The notes beneath the pieces were generated by a model. The model was not told where the DNA came from. It saw only the letters and a program-made list of their open reading frames with translations, and ran no database searches. A DNA stretch of 64,000 bases, from the NCBI GenBank assembly GCA_963974345.1, contig CAXBBW010000001.1, positions 124,001 through 188,000 of the forward strand. Reading direction: 5' to 3'. The DNA is from RHLJ01 sp963974345. GTDB lineage: Bacteria > Bacteroidota > Rhodothermia > Balneolales > Balneolaceae. The position numbers and the translations under genes are program-made. Shown here one piece after another: positions 54,587 to 63,421 of the stretch. The stretch's first letter is position 1, and the number at the start of each line of letters is the position of its first letter.

Positions 54587-54650
54587 AAATCTCGTAAAAT
54601 CATTCGGAATTAAGTTTCATTTTGTTTGTCAGTTAAACATATTGCAATTA

Positions 54651-55568
54651 ATGAAACTATTGATCGAGAAATATCTGAAATACCTTCAGGTCGAACGAAA
54701 TTCCTCCCCTCACACTATTACGTCTTATAAAAATGACTTGGATTCTTTTCTCGAATTCTGCTCTATTCAAATGGATACAACGAAAGAAAATATAGATGTT
54801 CAACACATCACAAGGCTAACAATCAGACTTTGGCTTGGAGAACTATCGGAACAAGGCTTAGCTAAAAGTTCTATTGCTCGAAAAGTCGCTGCATTACGGT
54901 CTTTTTTCAAATACATATTTAAACGTGGACACATCACTAAAAATCCTGCTCACCTTCTTATTGTACCAAAAAAAGATAAAACATTACCTAAAACTGCTAC
55001 AGAAGATGACTTAGTAAGAATGCTAGAGAATGTGAATATTGAAACTATTAGAGGTCTTCAAGATCGTGCAATATTAGAAGTATTTTATGGAACAGGAATT
55101 CGTGTAAGCGAATTAACTGGGTTAAACCTTACCGACCTAGATTTACGAGCTGGGCAAATCATGGTTCGAGGAAAAGGAAATAAAGAACGAATTGTTCCAT
55201 TAGGGAAAACAGCTCGCGATATCCTTGCTGATTTTGTTAAAAAGAGAATTGAACTTTATGGTTCTAGAACAAATTCTGACGCTAGAAAAGCATTATTCCT
55301 AGCTGCAAGTGGACAACGTGCTTATGTTAGAAGTATTCGCTATATGGTTGAAAAATATTTAAGTAGAGAAAGTGAAGTAACCCAAAAAAGTCCACATGTG
55401 CTTCGCCATAGTTTTGCAACACACATGCTAAATAACGGAGCTGACATCAGGCTTATTAAAGAATTTTTAGGGCATGCTAGTTTAGCTGCCACTCAGGTTT
55501 ATACACATACCAGCGTCGAGAGACTCAAAAATGTATACGAACAAGCACATCCAAGAGCAAAAACATAA
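54651..55568 (+). CDS. XerC/D-type tyrosine recombinase
   Basis: 305 residues from the ATG at 54651, the family's usual start and length; an upstream start at 54549 would add a non-conserved extension overlapping the previous gene. N-terminal SAM-like core-binding domain (1-90), catalytic domain 110-300 with R151 in GTGIRVSEL, H249-x-x-R252 in HVLRHS, H275 in GHAS and Y284 in VYTHTS. Expected to resolve chromosome dimers with a second Xer protein; which of C or D is not certain. Confidence 0.93.
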   Translation: MKLLIEKYLKYLQVERNSSPHTITSYKNDLDSFLEFCSIQMDTTKENIDVQHITRLTIRLWLGELSEQGLAKSSIARKVAALRSFFKYIFKRGHITKNPAHLLIVPKKDKTLPKTATEDDLVRMLENVNIETIRGLQDRAILEVFYGTGIRVSELTGLNLTDLDLRAGQIMVRGKGNKERIVPLGKTARDILADFVKKRIELYGSRTNSDARKALFLAASGQRAYVRSIRYMVEKYLSRESEVTQKSPHVLRHSFATHMLNNGADIRLIKEFLGHASLAATQVYTHTSVERLKNVYEQAHPRAKT

Positions 55569-55582
55569 AAAAAGGAATATTT

Positions 55583-55882
55583 ATGAATATTAGATTTACA
55601 GCACGCCATTTCGACGCAAGTACGAGTTTAAAAAATTACAGTGAAGATGCAGTAACAAAACTTGAACAATTTTATGATCGTATTGTAAGCTGCAGCATAG
55701 TATTAGAGCCTACTGCTGATAATGATAATCCACAAAAAGCTGAGATTATTATTCAAATTCCAAACAAAGTATTAACAGCATCTGAATCAGCTCCTAAATA
55801 CGAACAGGCAGTTTTAGCTACTGTTGAGAATCTATCTCGACAATTAAAGCGATATAAAGAAAAGAAATACACCACATACTAA
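55583..55882 (+). CDS. hpf: Ribosome hibernation promoting factor (HPF/YfiA)
   Basis: 99 residues, short-form HPF. Starts MNIRFTARHFDASTSLKNYS and includes the beta-alpha-beta core with KAEIIIQIPNKVLTASES and a basic C-terminal helix RQLKRYKEKK. Good ribosome binding site AAAGGA nine bases before the ATG. It follows the Xer gene by 14 bases and precedes hprK by 4. Confidence 0.95.
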   Translation: MNIRFTARHFDASTSLKNYSEDAVTKLEQFYDRIVSCSIVLEPTADNDNPQKAEIIIQIPNKVLTASESAPKYEQAVLATVENLSRQLKRYKEKKYTTY

Positions 55883-55886
55883 ACTC

Positions 55887-56918
55887 ATGCCATTTACTCC
55901 CCAGCCCGCCATTCCTATTAAGGATAAGATTACAGTAAGTTATTTGGTTAGCCGTCTTCAAGAACGTGTTCATATTAACTTAGTTGCTTGTGCAGCAGGT
56001 GATTGTGCAGATCATCGATTTGTTACGGAAGCTGATTTGAACCGCCCTGGATTGGCATTGGCTGGGTATTTAAAATTGTTTACTTACCAACGAATACAAG
56101 TAATCGGTAATACAGAAACTCAATTTTTAGAGAATCTTACTAAAGATGAGCAAAAAAAAGCATTTCGTATCCTAACTCAATATGAACTACCTGTAATATT
56201 TTTAACAGATGGTAATATACTTCCCGATTATCTTTTAGAAATCTCTGAAAAAGCTGGTATTCCAATATATACCACACCATATGAAACTACTCGTTTCATG
56301 TTTCTTTTAAGAGATTTCCTTGATGATCAATTTGCACTTCAAACTATGGTACATGGTGCTATGGTTGATGTTTATGGCATTGGTATTTTAATTGTTGGTA
56401 AATCGGGAATTGGAAAAAGCGAAGTTGCATTGGATCTTGTTGAAAGAGGTCATCGACTTGTAGCTGATGATGTTGTAATGCTAACCCAAAAAAGTAGTGT
56501 TTTAATGGCTTCTGCCACTCAAATGAGTAAGCATTTTATGGAAATAAGAGGTCTGGGCATAATTGATGTAATGTCTATGTTTGGGATACGCTCTATACGC
56601 TATCAAAAACGATTAGAAGTTGTTATGGAACTTACCCTTTGGGATGATACCGAAGATGTAAATAGAACAGGTCTTGACCATGATACTCTCAATATTCTTG
56701 ATTTGGAATTGCCTTACATTAAACTTCCAATTACCCCAGGTAAAAATATTACCGTTATTGCAGAGGTAATTGCTATGAATCATCTTCTAAAACATTATGG
56801 CTATGATCCCGCAATAGCATTTCAAGAACGAATACAGTCGAGTATTGCAGAAAAAACGAAAGGAAATGATTCTGGATTAAAGAGAGCTATTGAATATTTT
56901 GAAGGAGATATGGAGTAA
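55887..56918 (+). CDS. hprK: HPr kinase/phosphorylase
   Basis: 343 residues, longer N-terminus than average. Walker A GKSGIGKS (171-178), the H-G-x-M-V-D-V segment with H156, and the HprK signature around RGLGIIDVMSMFGIRS with WDD near 250. It phosphorylates or dephosphorylates a serine of HPr. No PTS enzyme is in this window; in Gram-negative bacteria hprK often occurs with nitrogen-PTS genes (ptsN, npr, rapZ), none of which are seen here. It follows hpf by 4 bases, so the two are co-transcribed. Confidence 0.95.
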   Translation: MPFTPQPAIPIKDKITVSYLVSRLQERVHINLVACAAGDCADHRFVTEADLNRPGLALAGYLKLFTYQRIQVIGNTETQFLENLTKDEQKKAFRILTQYELPVIFLTDGNILPDYLLEISEKAGIPIYTTPYETTRFMFLLRDFLDDQFALQTMVHGAMVDVYGIGILIVGKSGIGKSEVALDLVERGHRLVADDVVMLTQKSSVLMASATQMSKHFMEIRGLGIIDVMSMFGIRSIRYQKRLEVVMELTLWDDTEDVNRTGLDHDTLNILDLELPYIKLPITPGKNITVIAEVIAMNHLLKHYGYDPAIAFQERIQSSIAEKTKGNDSGLKRAIEYFEGDME

Positions 56919-56991
56919 CATTAGAGTTTAAAACTCCTCTTTGATGGACAATATGTAGTTACTAACTTCTGCAAGTTTGAAAAATTATTCT

Positions 56992-57966
56992 ATGTCTTTA
57001 CAAAACCACTACTATTACGACGAGTCTAAATGTGAGTTTATACCCATTACTTACAACCGTAAGGAACAGGTTATATACAACTTATCAATCTGGATTTTGA
57101 CTGGTGTTGTTTTTGCTGGAATAGGAATTATCCTCTTATCAACAAAAATTGGCTCCCCTGCTGAACTTGCTTTAAAGGCTGAAAACGAGGCATTATACTC
57201 TCAACTTGAAGGTACTAAGCAATCTTTATTACTCTTAGATGACCAACTTGAAGAAATTGCACAACGTGATAATGACGTATATCGGTCTATTCTTGGTTTA
57301 AATGAAATCTCTCCTGATGAACGACTTGCAGGCATCGGTGGAACTGACCCATACGCCGGATTTGAAATATTTGAGGAATCTACTTCTGATCTATTGAAAT
57401 GGACTGCTTCAAAAGTAGACAATCTCGAACGTAAGATTGGAATTCAAAACTTGAGTTTCGAGGAAATCAAAAATCAGTACAATAATAATAAAGAGAAGCT
57501 GACCCATATTCCTGCAATTAAACCCGGTAGTGGTATTTTCTTAAGTGGTTTTGGGCTTAGATACCATCCTATACTACAATATAGTCGCCCGCATAATGGT
57601 GTCGATTTCCGTGCTGACATTGGTTCACCTGTTTATGCAACTGGTGATGGTAAAGTTAAGTACGCAGGTAGAAAAGGAAATCTTGGTAAGATTGTAATAA
57701 TAGACCATGGATTCGGATTCGAAACGTTATACGCTCATTTATCAACTTTTGATTCTAACATTAAATCAGGATCAATTGTTAAGCGTGGGCAAGAAATAGC
57801 TAAATCTGGGGATACGGGATTAGTTGAGGGACCACATTTACATTATGAAGTTCATCTTAATAAAAGAGCAGTAGACCCTCTATTCTATCTTTTCGCAGAC
57901 ACTTCACCTGAAGAGTATATGATGTTTAAGCAAATATCGGAGACGAACACAAACTCTCTTGACTAA
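56992..57966 (+). CDS. M23-family peptidoglycan metalloendopeptidase
   Basis: 324 residues from the ATG at 56992. One N-terminal membrane anchor (about 29-49), a coiled-coil region (60-95), then an M23 domain. Zinc motifs are H-N-G-V-D-F (about 200) and GPHLHYEVH (about 285), with the LYAHLS histidine between. It should be anchored in the inner membrane with its catalytic domain in the periplasm, likely a cell-wall remodelling or division hydrolase. A terminator follows at 57970. Confidence 0.92.
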   Translation: MSLQNHYYYDESKCEFIPITYNRKEQVIYNLSIWILTGVVFAGIGIILLSTKIGSPAELALKAENEALYSQLEGTKQSLLLLDDQLEEIAQRDNDVYRSILGLNEISPDERLAGIGGTDPYAGFEIFEESTSDLLKWTASKVDNLERKIGIQNLSFEEIKNQYNNNKEKLTHIPAIKPGSGIFLSGFGLRYHPILQYSRPHNGVDFRADIGSPVYATGDGKVKYAGRKGNLGKIVIIDHGFGFETLYAHLSTFDSNIKSGSIVKRGQEIAKSGDTGLVEGPHLHYEVHLNKRAVDPLFYLFADTSPEEYMMFKQISETNTNSLD

Positions 57967-57969
57967 CTT

Positions 57970-57994
57970 AACCCCCAATTTGATGGGGTTTTTT
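57970..57994 (+). terminator. Intrinsic terminator after the M23 gene
   Basis: AACCCC (57970-57975) pairs with GGGGTT (57985-57990) around a 9-base loop, followed by TTTTTATT. A 6-base-pair stem, but with a clear T run. Confidence 0.8.
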
Positions 57995-58067
57995 ATTGTA
58001 TTTATTTTCATTTTTCAGCCTTCTGGTTTCTTTTCTTAAATGCTGAACTTAATACTCATACTTATTT

Positions 58068-59438
58068 ATGAAACAATTTACCGTATTTATTGCCCTTATT
58101 TTTTTATCAATACCTATTTTTGCTCAATCCGTCCTCCCTACCTCACATCAAAATGATGCTGAAGCAATTATCAAAGCCTCAATTGAAGATGAAATTGGTT
58201 TTGAACGTTTAACGTACATGGGAGATATGTTTGGTCCAAGATTTAGTGGCTCTGAAAATCTTGAAGATGCAATTGATTGGATTGTTGAAGAAATGCGTTC
58301 TGATGGATTCGATAAAGTATGGACACAAGCTGTTAAAGTTCCTCATTGGGTTCGTGGAAATGAGTCTGTATCTCTTAATAGCCCAGTCAAAAGAAATTTA
58401 CCAATGCTTGGATTAGGTGGTAGTATTGGCACACCAGCAGATGGGATTACTGGTGAAGTATTAGTTGTTAAAAGCTTTGAAGAACTGGAAAATCGTAGTG
58501 ACGAAGCAAAAGGTAAAATCGTTTTATTTAATGTAAAGTTCACTTCTTATGGTCAAACCGTTACTTATAGAGTCAATGGAGCTTCTGAAGCAGCAAAACA
58601 TGGTGCTATTGCTAGTTTAATTGCCTCTGTAGCTTCTTACTCCATTCAGACACCACATACTGGGGTTATGCAATATGAAGAAGGCATAACAAAAATTCCA
58701 CATGCTGCAATTACTGTTGAAGACGCGCTACTTATGCAACGTTTATCAGATCGTGGTGAACAAATTGAAGTAACAATAAAAATGGAAGCAGAAACATTAC
58801 CAGATGCAGATTCAAGGAATGTGATTGCTGAAATTACAGGTTCAGAATTTCCGGATGAAATAATTGTACTTGGTGGACATATAGATTCCTGGGATGTTGG
58901 TACCGGAATGATGGATGATGGTGGCGGGTCTGTAGCTTCATGGCAAGCATTGAAACTAATCAAACAGCTTGGTTTAACACCAAAACGAACTATCAGAGTT
59001 GTACTTTGGACAAACGAAGAAAATGGATTAGCTGGAGGAAATGAATATAAACGATGGGTTGAAGAAGATGAAAAATCTTTAGAAAATCATGTACTGGCTA
59101 TGGAATCAGATGGTGGTGTTTTCGATCCAATTGGGTTTGGTTTTTCTGGAAGTGACGCTGCATTTAATATTCTTACTGAAATTGGTAAGACATTAAAAAC
59201 AATAGAATCTGGCGTTGTAAGCAAAGGTGGTGGTGGGGCTGATATTGGTCCTTTAATGCGTTCTGGTGTACCCGGCATGGGATTACAGGTAGATGGAGAA
59301 AAATATTTCTGGTTTCATCATACAGATGCTGATACCATAGATAAACTTAATATTGATGACTTTAATGAGTGCGTGGCTACGATGGCTGTATTTGCTTATG
59401 GAGTAGCTAATTTAAACGAAACACTACCTAGAAAGTAA
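58068..59438 (+). CDS. Exported M28-family aminopeptidase
   Basis: 456 residues with signal peptide (cleaved after FAQS). Contains a PA-like lid domain (about 125-245) then an M28 catalytic domain: first zinc site GGHIDSWD near 268 (His, Asp), TNEENGLAGG near 315 (E-E general base and ligand), and C-terminal HHTDADTID near 425 for the last His. Resembles the carboxypeptidase Q family with its inserted PA domain. Confidence 0.92.
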   Translation: MKQFTVFIALIFLSIPIFAQSVLPTSHQNDAEAIIKASIEDEIGFERLTYMGDMFGPRFSGSENLEDAIDWIVEEMRSDGFDKVWTQAVKVPHWVRGNESVSLNSPVKRNLPMLGLGGSIGTPADGITGEVLVVKSFEELENRSDEAKGKIVLFNVKFTSYGQTVTYRVNGASEAAKHGAIASLIASVASYSIQTPHTGVMQYEEGITKIPHAAITVEDALLMQRLSDRGEQIEVTIKMEAETLPDADSRNVIAEITGSEFPDEIIVLGGHIDSWDVGTGMMDDGGGSVASWQALKLIKQLGLTPKRTIRVVLWTNEENGLAGGNEYKRWVEEDEKSLENHVLAMESDGGVFDPIGFGFSGSDAAFNILTEIGKTLKTIESGVVSKGGGGADIGPLMRSGVPGMGLQVDGEKYFWFHHTDADTIDKLNIDDFNECVATMAVFAYGVANLNETLPRK

Positions 59439-59450
59439 TTTAATTGTAAA

Positions 59451-59474
59451 AGGTGAGTTCCATTCTACTCACCT
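59451..59474. terminator. Hairpin shared between convergent genes
   Basis: AGGTGAGT (59451-59458) and ACTCACCT (59467-59474) form an 8-base-pair stem with an 8-base loop, between the M28 gene and the SpoU gene. The SpoU stop codon at 59465-59467 lies in it. The T run is weak on both sides. Confidence 0.6.
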
Positions 59475-60157
59475 CTTCTATTCTCTCTTAAATACTTATT
59501 GATAAGGCTATCTGAGGCTTTAATCGTTTTCTGAAGCCATTCGAATTTTAGCTGATCTTGATATTCTTGATCCAAATTCCAATCAACTTCACTTTTTTCG
59601 AGTCGGGTACGTAAATCATATAAACAGATTGCTGCACTAACCGAGATGTTATAACTTTCACTAAATCCATACATAGGAATTTTAACAAAACCATCTGCAA
59701 GTTCCTTAACCCTATCACTTATACCTCTTCTTTCTGTCCCAAAAACGAGCGCTGTCTTTTGGGTGATGGGTATGTCATTTAGGTTTTGATCTGTTTCATG
59801 GGGAGTAGTAGCTAAAACCGAATATCCTTGATCTTTAAGATTTTCAAAGCAATTTTTTATGTTATCTGCTTCGGGGTTGTTATATCTCTTAAGACTTAAC
59901 CAATTATGAGTCCCCATCGATATCTGAGTATCAGAATCAAATTCAGTTTTATTCTCAATTAAATGAATATCCTGAATTCCAAAACCGTCGCAACTTCTTA
60001 AAACAGCATTCGCATTATGCGGTTTGTGTAAATCTTCGAGTACAATCGAAATATGATTTGTTCTATTTTCAATCACAGCATTTATAGTATCCCATCTCGA
60101 TTCCGTTGTAAAACCTCTGAGGTATTCTATAAGTTCATTTCTTGTTTCTTTATTCAT
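59465..60157 (-). CDS. SpoU/TrmH-family RNA 2'-O-methyltransferase
   Basis: 230 residues. Motif 1 NHISIVLEDLHKPHNANAVLRSC (N with R, near 35-55), motif 2 ALVFGTERRGIS near 135 and motif 3 YNISVSAAICLYDLR near 165 are all present, which marks the SPOUT trefoil-knot fold. Resembles TrmH (tRNA Gm18). C-terminal extension of 35 residues (LDQEYQDQLKFEW) is as in TrmH proteins. Confidence 0.92.
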   Translation of the reverse strand: MNKETRNELIEYLRGFTTESRWDTINAVIENRTNHISIVLEDLHKPHNANAVLRSCDGFGIQDIHLIENKTEFDSDTQISMGTHNWLSLKRYNNPEADNIKNCFENLKDQGYSVLATTPHETDQNLNDIPITQKTALVFGTERRGISDRVKELADGFVKIPMYGFSESYNISVSAAICLYDLRTRLEKSEVDWNLDQEYQDQLKFEWLQKTIKASDSLINKYLRENRRGE

Positions 60158-60163
60158 CGGAAA

Positions 60164-60193
60164 TAAAAAAGGCTACCTCAAATGAGCTAGCCT
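60164..60193 (-). terminator. Intrinsic terminator of the OmpR-type regulator gene
   Basis: Read on the minus strand, AGGCTA (60193-60188) pairs with TAGCCT (60175-60170) with an inner CTC/GAG pair, and the following sequence to 60164 is a T run. It lies between the regulator gene and the SpoU gene, so the two are separate units or partly read through. Confidence 0.8.
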
Positions 60194-60215
60194 GTAAAAT
60201 TGAAGTCTTTTTAAG

Positions 60216-60887
60216 TTATTCACATCTGAATGTGAATCCTTTTTTTCTAATAGTTTCGATATAATCTACTTCAGAGTATTCTCTAATTTTCTTTCTCAAA
60301 TAACTGATATATACATTGATATAATTGGTTTGAGTATCAAAATGAATATCCCAAACTTTTTCAGCTAATTCTTCTTGTGTAATAATTTTATTTCTATTTT
60401 TTAAGAAGTAGACGAGAAGATTAAATTCATTATTGGTGAGCTGAACTTTTTCATTATTGATTGAAAACTCTCTCTTCAATAAATCAACTTTAAGTTCTCC
60501 ACAAGTAAGAAGCTGGTCGGTCGCAGATTCTGACCTTCGCTTAATTGCTTCCATGCGAGCAATAAGCTCTTCAGTATTAAACGGTTTGGTTAAATAATCA
60601 TCAGCACCAACTTTTAGACACTTTACCTTAACATCGGTTTCTTGTTCACCAGAAAGTATAAGTACTGGTGTGGTAATATTTTTATCTCTGATACTCTTGC
60701 AAACTTCATAGCCATCTCCATCGGGAAGACCTAAGTCAAGAATTATCATGTCGAAATCTTTTGTTGTTGCTGAGCTTTCGCCCGAAACTGCGGTATCTTC
60801 AGTGTGAACAGTATTGCCATTATGCTCTAATACTGCTTTTACCAATGTGCGTACAGACGGGTCGTCTTCAACTACTAATATATTCAT
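60216..60887 (-). CDS. OmpR/PhoB-family response regulator
   Basis: 223 residues. Receiver domain 1-115 with D8-D9 pair, D51 in ILDLGLPDG, LSGEQE and K101-ish in TKPF. DNA-binding winged helix 128-220 ends with EELAEKVWDIHFDTQTNYINVYISYLRKKI. No kinase is next to it, so its partner is elsewhere. A terminator and gap separate it from both neighbours. The 3-prime end is followed by the hairpin at 60170. Confidence 0.92.
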   Translation of the reverse strand: MNILVVEDDPSVRTLVKAVLEHNGNTVHTEDTAVSGESSATTKDFDMIILDLGLPDGDGYEVCKSIRDKNITTPVLILSGEQETDVKVKCLKVGADDYLTKPFNTEELIARMEAIKRRSESATDQLLTCGELKVDLLKREFSINNEKVQLTNNEFNLLVYFLKNRNKIITQEELAEKVWDIHFDTQTNYINVYISYLRKKIREYSEVDYIETIRKKGFTFRCE

Positions 60888-60983
60888 TCGCTAAATCCTA
60901 AAACATGCTGAGTAAGTTAACTCAATCGTAAGCATTTATATGCTTCCAATCAATAGATCGATTAGAATAATTTAACAAACATT

Positions 60984-61019
60984 AGAGAATATGAAAAACT
61001 AAATCTTAACCTATTCTCT
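60984..61019 (-). terminator. Weak hairpin downstream of the TIM-barrel lipoprotein gene
   Basis: AGAGAATA (60984-60991) and TATTCTCT (61012-61019) form an 8-base-pair dyad, 20 bases apart. On the minus strand it follows the 61046 gene and is followed by ATGTTTGTT. It could be a weak terminator or an operator of the regulator gene at 60887; not certain. Confidence 0.35.
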
Positions 61020-61045
61020 TGTTTTGTTAATATTATTTATAAACC

Positions 61046-61897
61046 TTAAAATTTAAGTGATTCCAAATAATCGTGGGCGTTCTTTAAATTAAAAAAAGGA
61101 TCGTCTGTTCGTTCATCCTCAACAAAATAGAATTGATATCCTGAAATTTGTTGATTTGCTAAAATAGTTTGAAAGTCGACGATACCAGTACCAACAGTGG
61201 TTTGATTAAGATCAACATCAGAATCTTTAACATGGAAAGCGGCGAATCGACCAGGGTATTTATTTATGATTTCCATTGGATCAGATTCAGCTTTAACAAC
61301 CCAATACAAATCTAGTTGAAAATCTACATTCTCTGGATTTGTCCCTTCAAGTAATATCTCCAATGGAATTCGTCCATCTTCAGTAGGAATAAACTCAAAG
61401 TCATGATTATGATAGCCAAAACCAATGCCAGCTTCTTTAAATAATACTCCGATTTCGTTAAGATTCTTAGCTACAGCATCGTAATCTCCTCTAAATTCAT
61501 TACCTAAATAAGGAATAATTAAATATTCCAATCCAGCTTTTTTTGCAGCTTCAATCATAATTGGAGCATCTTTAACAGTAAAATAAGAACTATGAGAGGA
61601 AATCAGCTTCATACCATGAGCCTCAACCGCCTTTTTATATTCTTCTGGGTCCATTCCATAAAGTTGCCCATCAGTTGATAATCCATATGCTTCAATGTAA
61701 TCGAATCCAATTTCTGATAACACAGATAAGGTTGAATCAAAATTTTCTGAGAGTTGATTTCGAACGGAATAGATTTGAACACCTATGTTCTTCTCTTCTT
61801 TTACTGGTTCAGTTTTTTGCTCTGAACACGCAATACCGAGCATAAGCATTGAAATGGTTAGAGTAAGAAAACTTGAAGTTGAAATATTTTTTTTCAT
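61046..61897 (-). CDS. TIM-barrel sugar isomerase/epimerase-like lipoprotein
   Basis: 283 residues. Lipobox MLGIACS gives lipidated C24. The rest is an AP-endonuclease-2/xylose-isomerase-type TIM barrel: IGVQIYSVRNQL near 37, YHNHDFEF near 157 (H-N-H), FQLDLYWV near 193 and FHVKDSD near 219 (metal ligands). Exported members of this family are found in Bacteroidota; substrate not inferable. Alone on the minus strand, facing bioB across a 153-base gap. Confidence 0.85.
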   Translation of the reverse strand: MKKNISTSSFLTLTISMLMLGIACSEQKTEPVKEEKNIGVQIYSVRNQLSENFDSTLSVLSEIGFDYIEAYGLSTDGQLYGMDPEEYKKAVEAHGMKLISSHSSYFTVKDAPIMIEAAKKAGLEYLIIPYLGNEFRGDYDAVAKNLNEIGVLFKEAGIGFGYHNHDFEFIPTEDGRIPLEILLEGTNPENVDFQLDLYWVVKAESDPMEIINKYPGRFAAFHVKDSDVDLNQTTVGTGIVDFQTILANQQISGYQFYFVEDERTDDPFFNLKNAHDYLESLKF

Positions 61898-62050
61898 TTG
61901 AAATAAAATGAGTGGGAATAAAGTTTTTAGTTAATCAAAAAAGAATATAGTAATTCTTAGTAAAGTTGCCGAAAGCTTTCAATTCCATGATTGGGTTTTG
62001 AATTGAATCGTCTTACTTTCAGATAAAGAAATTAACTTAATTTACTGTAC

Positions 62051-63043
62051 ATGACTGCTGTTAGAAATAACTGGACCAAAGAAGAAATCTCTGAAATCTA
62101 TAACACTCCATTACTTGAGCTAATCTATAAAGCTCAAACAGTACACAGAAAATTTCATGAAACTGGAGAAGTTCAAGTTTGCACCCTTCTTTCCATTAAA
62201 ACTGGTGGATGTTCTGAAGATTGCGCCTATTGCCCTCAATCAGCCCGATATAATACAGGTGTAAACAATGAGAAGTTAATGCCCAAGGAAATGATTCTTG
62301 CGGCAGCAGAACGAGCTAAAGATGCAGGAAGTACTCGATTTTGTATGGGTGCTGCATGGAGAAGCGCCCGCCAGAATAAAGATTTTGATGAAGTTTTAGA
62401 TGTCGTTTCTGGAGTTGCAGACTTAGGACTAGAAGTGTGTGCAACGTTAGGAATGCTTACTGATGATCAAGCGGCAAAATTAAAAGAAGCAGGCTTGTAT
62501 GCGTACAATCATAACCTTGATAGCAGCGAAGATTTCTATAAAAAAATTATTACAACCAGAACCTACGAAGATCGTCTAGATACCATTAAGAAAGTTCAAG
62601 ACAATAATATTTCCGTTTGTTCAGGTGGTATAGTTGGAATGGGCGAAACCCATGAAGACCGAATGGGACTTCTCTATACCCTTTCCAATTTAGATCAACA
62701 CCCTGAATCTGTTCCTGTAAATGCATTAATTGCCGTTGATGGAACTCCAATGGAAGGTCAGCCAAAAGTACCAAGTTGGGAAATGGCACGTATGATTGCA
62801 ACTGCACGAATTCTAATGCCAGAATCTATGGTTCGACTTTCTGCTGGTCGTGTACGTATGAGCTTTGAAGAACAAGCGCTTTGTTTTATGGCGGGCGCAA
62901 ACTCTATATTTACTGGCGAAAAGCTTCTAACAACCGACAACAACGAGCTTGATGAAGACATGCATATGTTCGAGTTGTTCGGACTAAGCCCCCGCCCTGC
63001 TTACAAAAATGCCAAACCGGAGCATGTACCTGAAGTGGTTTAG
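62051..63043 (+). CDS. bioB: Biotin synthase BioB
   Basis: 330 residues. Radical-SAM cluster motif SEDCAYCPQS with C54, C58, C61, then ARYNTG; the second [2Fe-2S] site is supported by cysteines near 98-128 (RFCMGAAWR, LEVCATLG) and C188-ish in ISVCSGGIVG, and R near 260 in VRLSAGR. End GANSIFTGEKLLTTDNN is typical. It converts dethiobiotin to biotin. No other bio gene is in this window. Start ATG at 62051; downstream lies the structured repeat. Confidence 0.96.
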   Translation: MTAVRNNWTKEEISEIYNTPLLELIYKAQTVHRKFHETGEVQVCTLLSIKTGGCSEDCAYCPQSARYNTGVNNEKLMPKEMILAAAERAKDAGSTRFCMGAAWRSARQNKDFDEVLDVVSGVADLGLEVCATLGMLTDDQAAKLKEAGLYAYNHNLDSSEDFYKKIITTRTYEDRLDTIKKVQDNNISVCSGGIVGMGETHEDRMGLLYTLSNLDQHPESVPVNALIAVDGTPMEGQPKVPSWEMARMIATARILMPESMVRLSAGRVRMSFEEQALCFMAGANSIFTGEKLLTTDNNELDEDMHMFELFGLSPRPAYKNAKPEHVPEVV

Positions 63044-63095
63044 GTAGATAATTTTGTAGCTATCTCATAAACAAGTATAAAACTAGTTCTAGAGT

Positions 63096-63237
63096 GTCTC
63101 CCTTCGGAGGGAGACCGAAATCACGCTTGCGGGATTTCAGAGGGAGGACAGTTTCGGCGCATAGTTAAGATACCGCCTTCACTTTCCTCTTCCTGAGCCA
63201 AAACAAGTTTTGGCTCTGTCCCTCTCCTAAGAGGGAC
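63096..63237. repeat. Structured four-hairpin repeat, copy B
   Basis: Inverted copy of the 39361-39503 element within the 378-base gap 63044-63421 between convergent bioB and the oxidoreductase gene. Hairpins: 63096-63115 (8 pairs), 63117-63138 (10 positions, one mismatch), 63195-63216 (perfect 10 pairs around AA) and 63218-63237 (7 pairs). The rest of the gap (63240-63421) holds no feature that I see. Confidence 0.85.
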
Positions 63238-63421
63238 AATCTTAATCCGTAAAAATTTATGCAGATATTAAAGATTGGACTACAGATTTTTTACTTATAA
63301 CGAGAATTAGAGAAACACTAGGAAAATCCTTTTAATTCGACACTTCAGATTTCTCTATCCGTTCAAATTGACAAATAAGTTCTTTTATTTCTATTTCGTA
63401 AATGAATAATTCCTAATTCAA

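Noticed and set aside
63044..63421. Missed gene in the 378-base gap after bioB
   Set aside because: The gap is filled by the structured repeat and AT-rich sequence with frequent stops.
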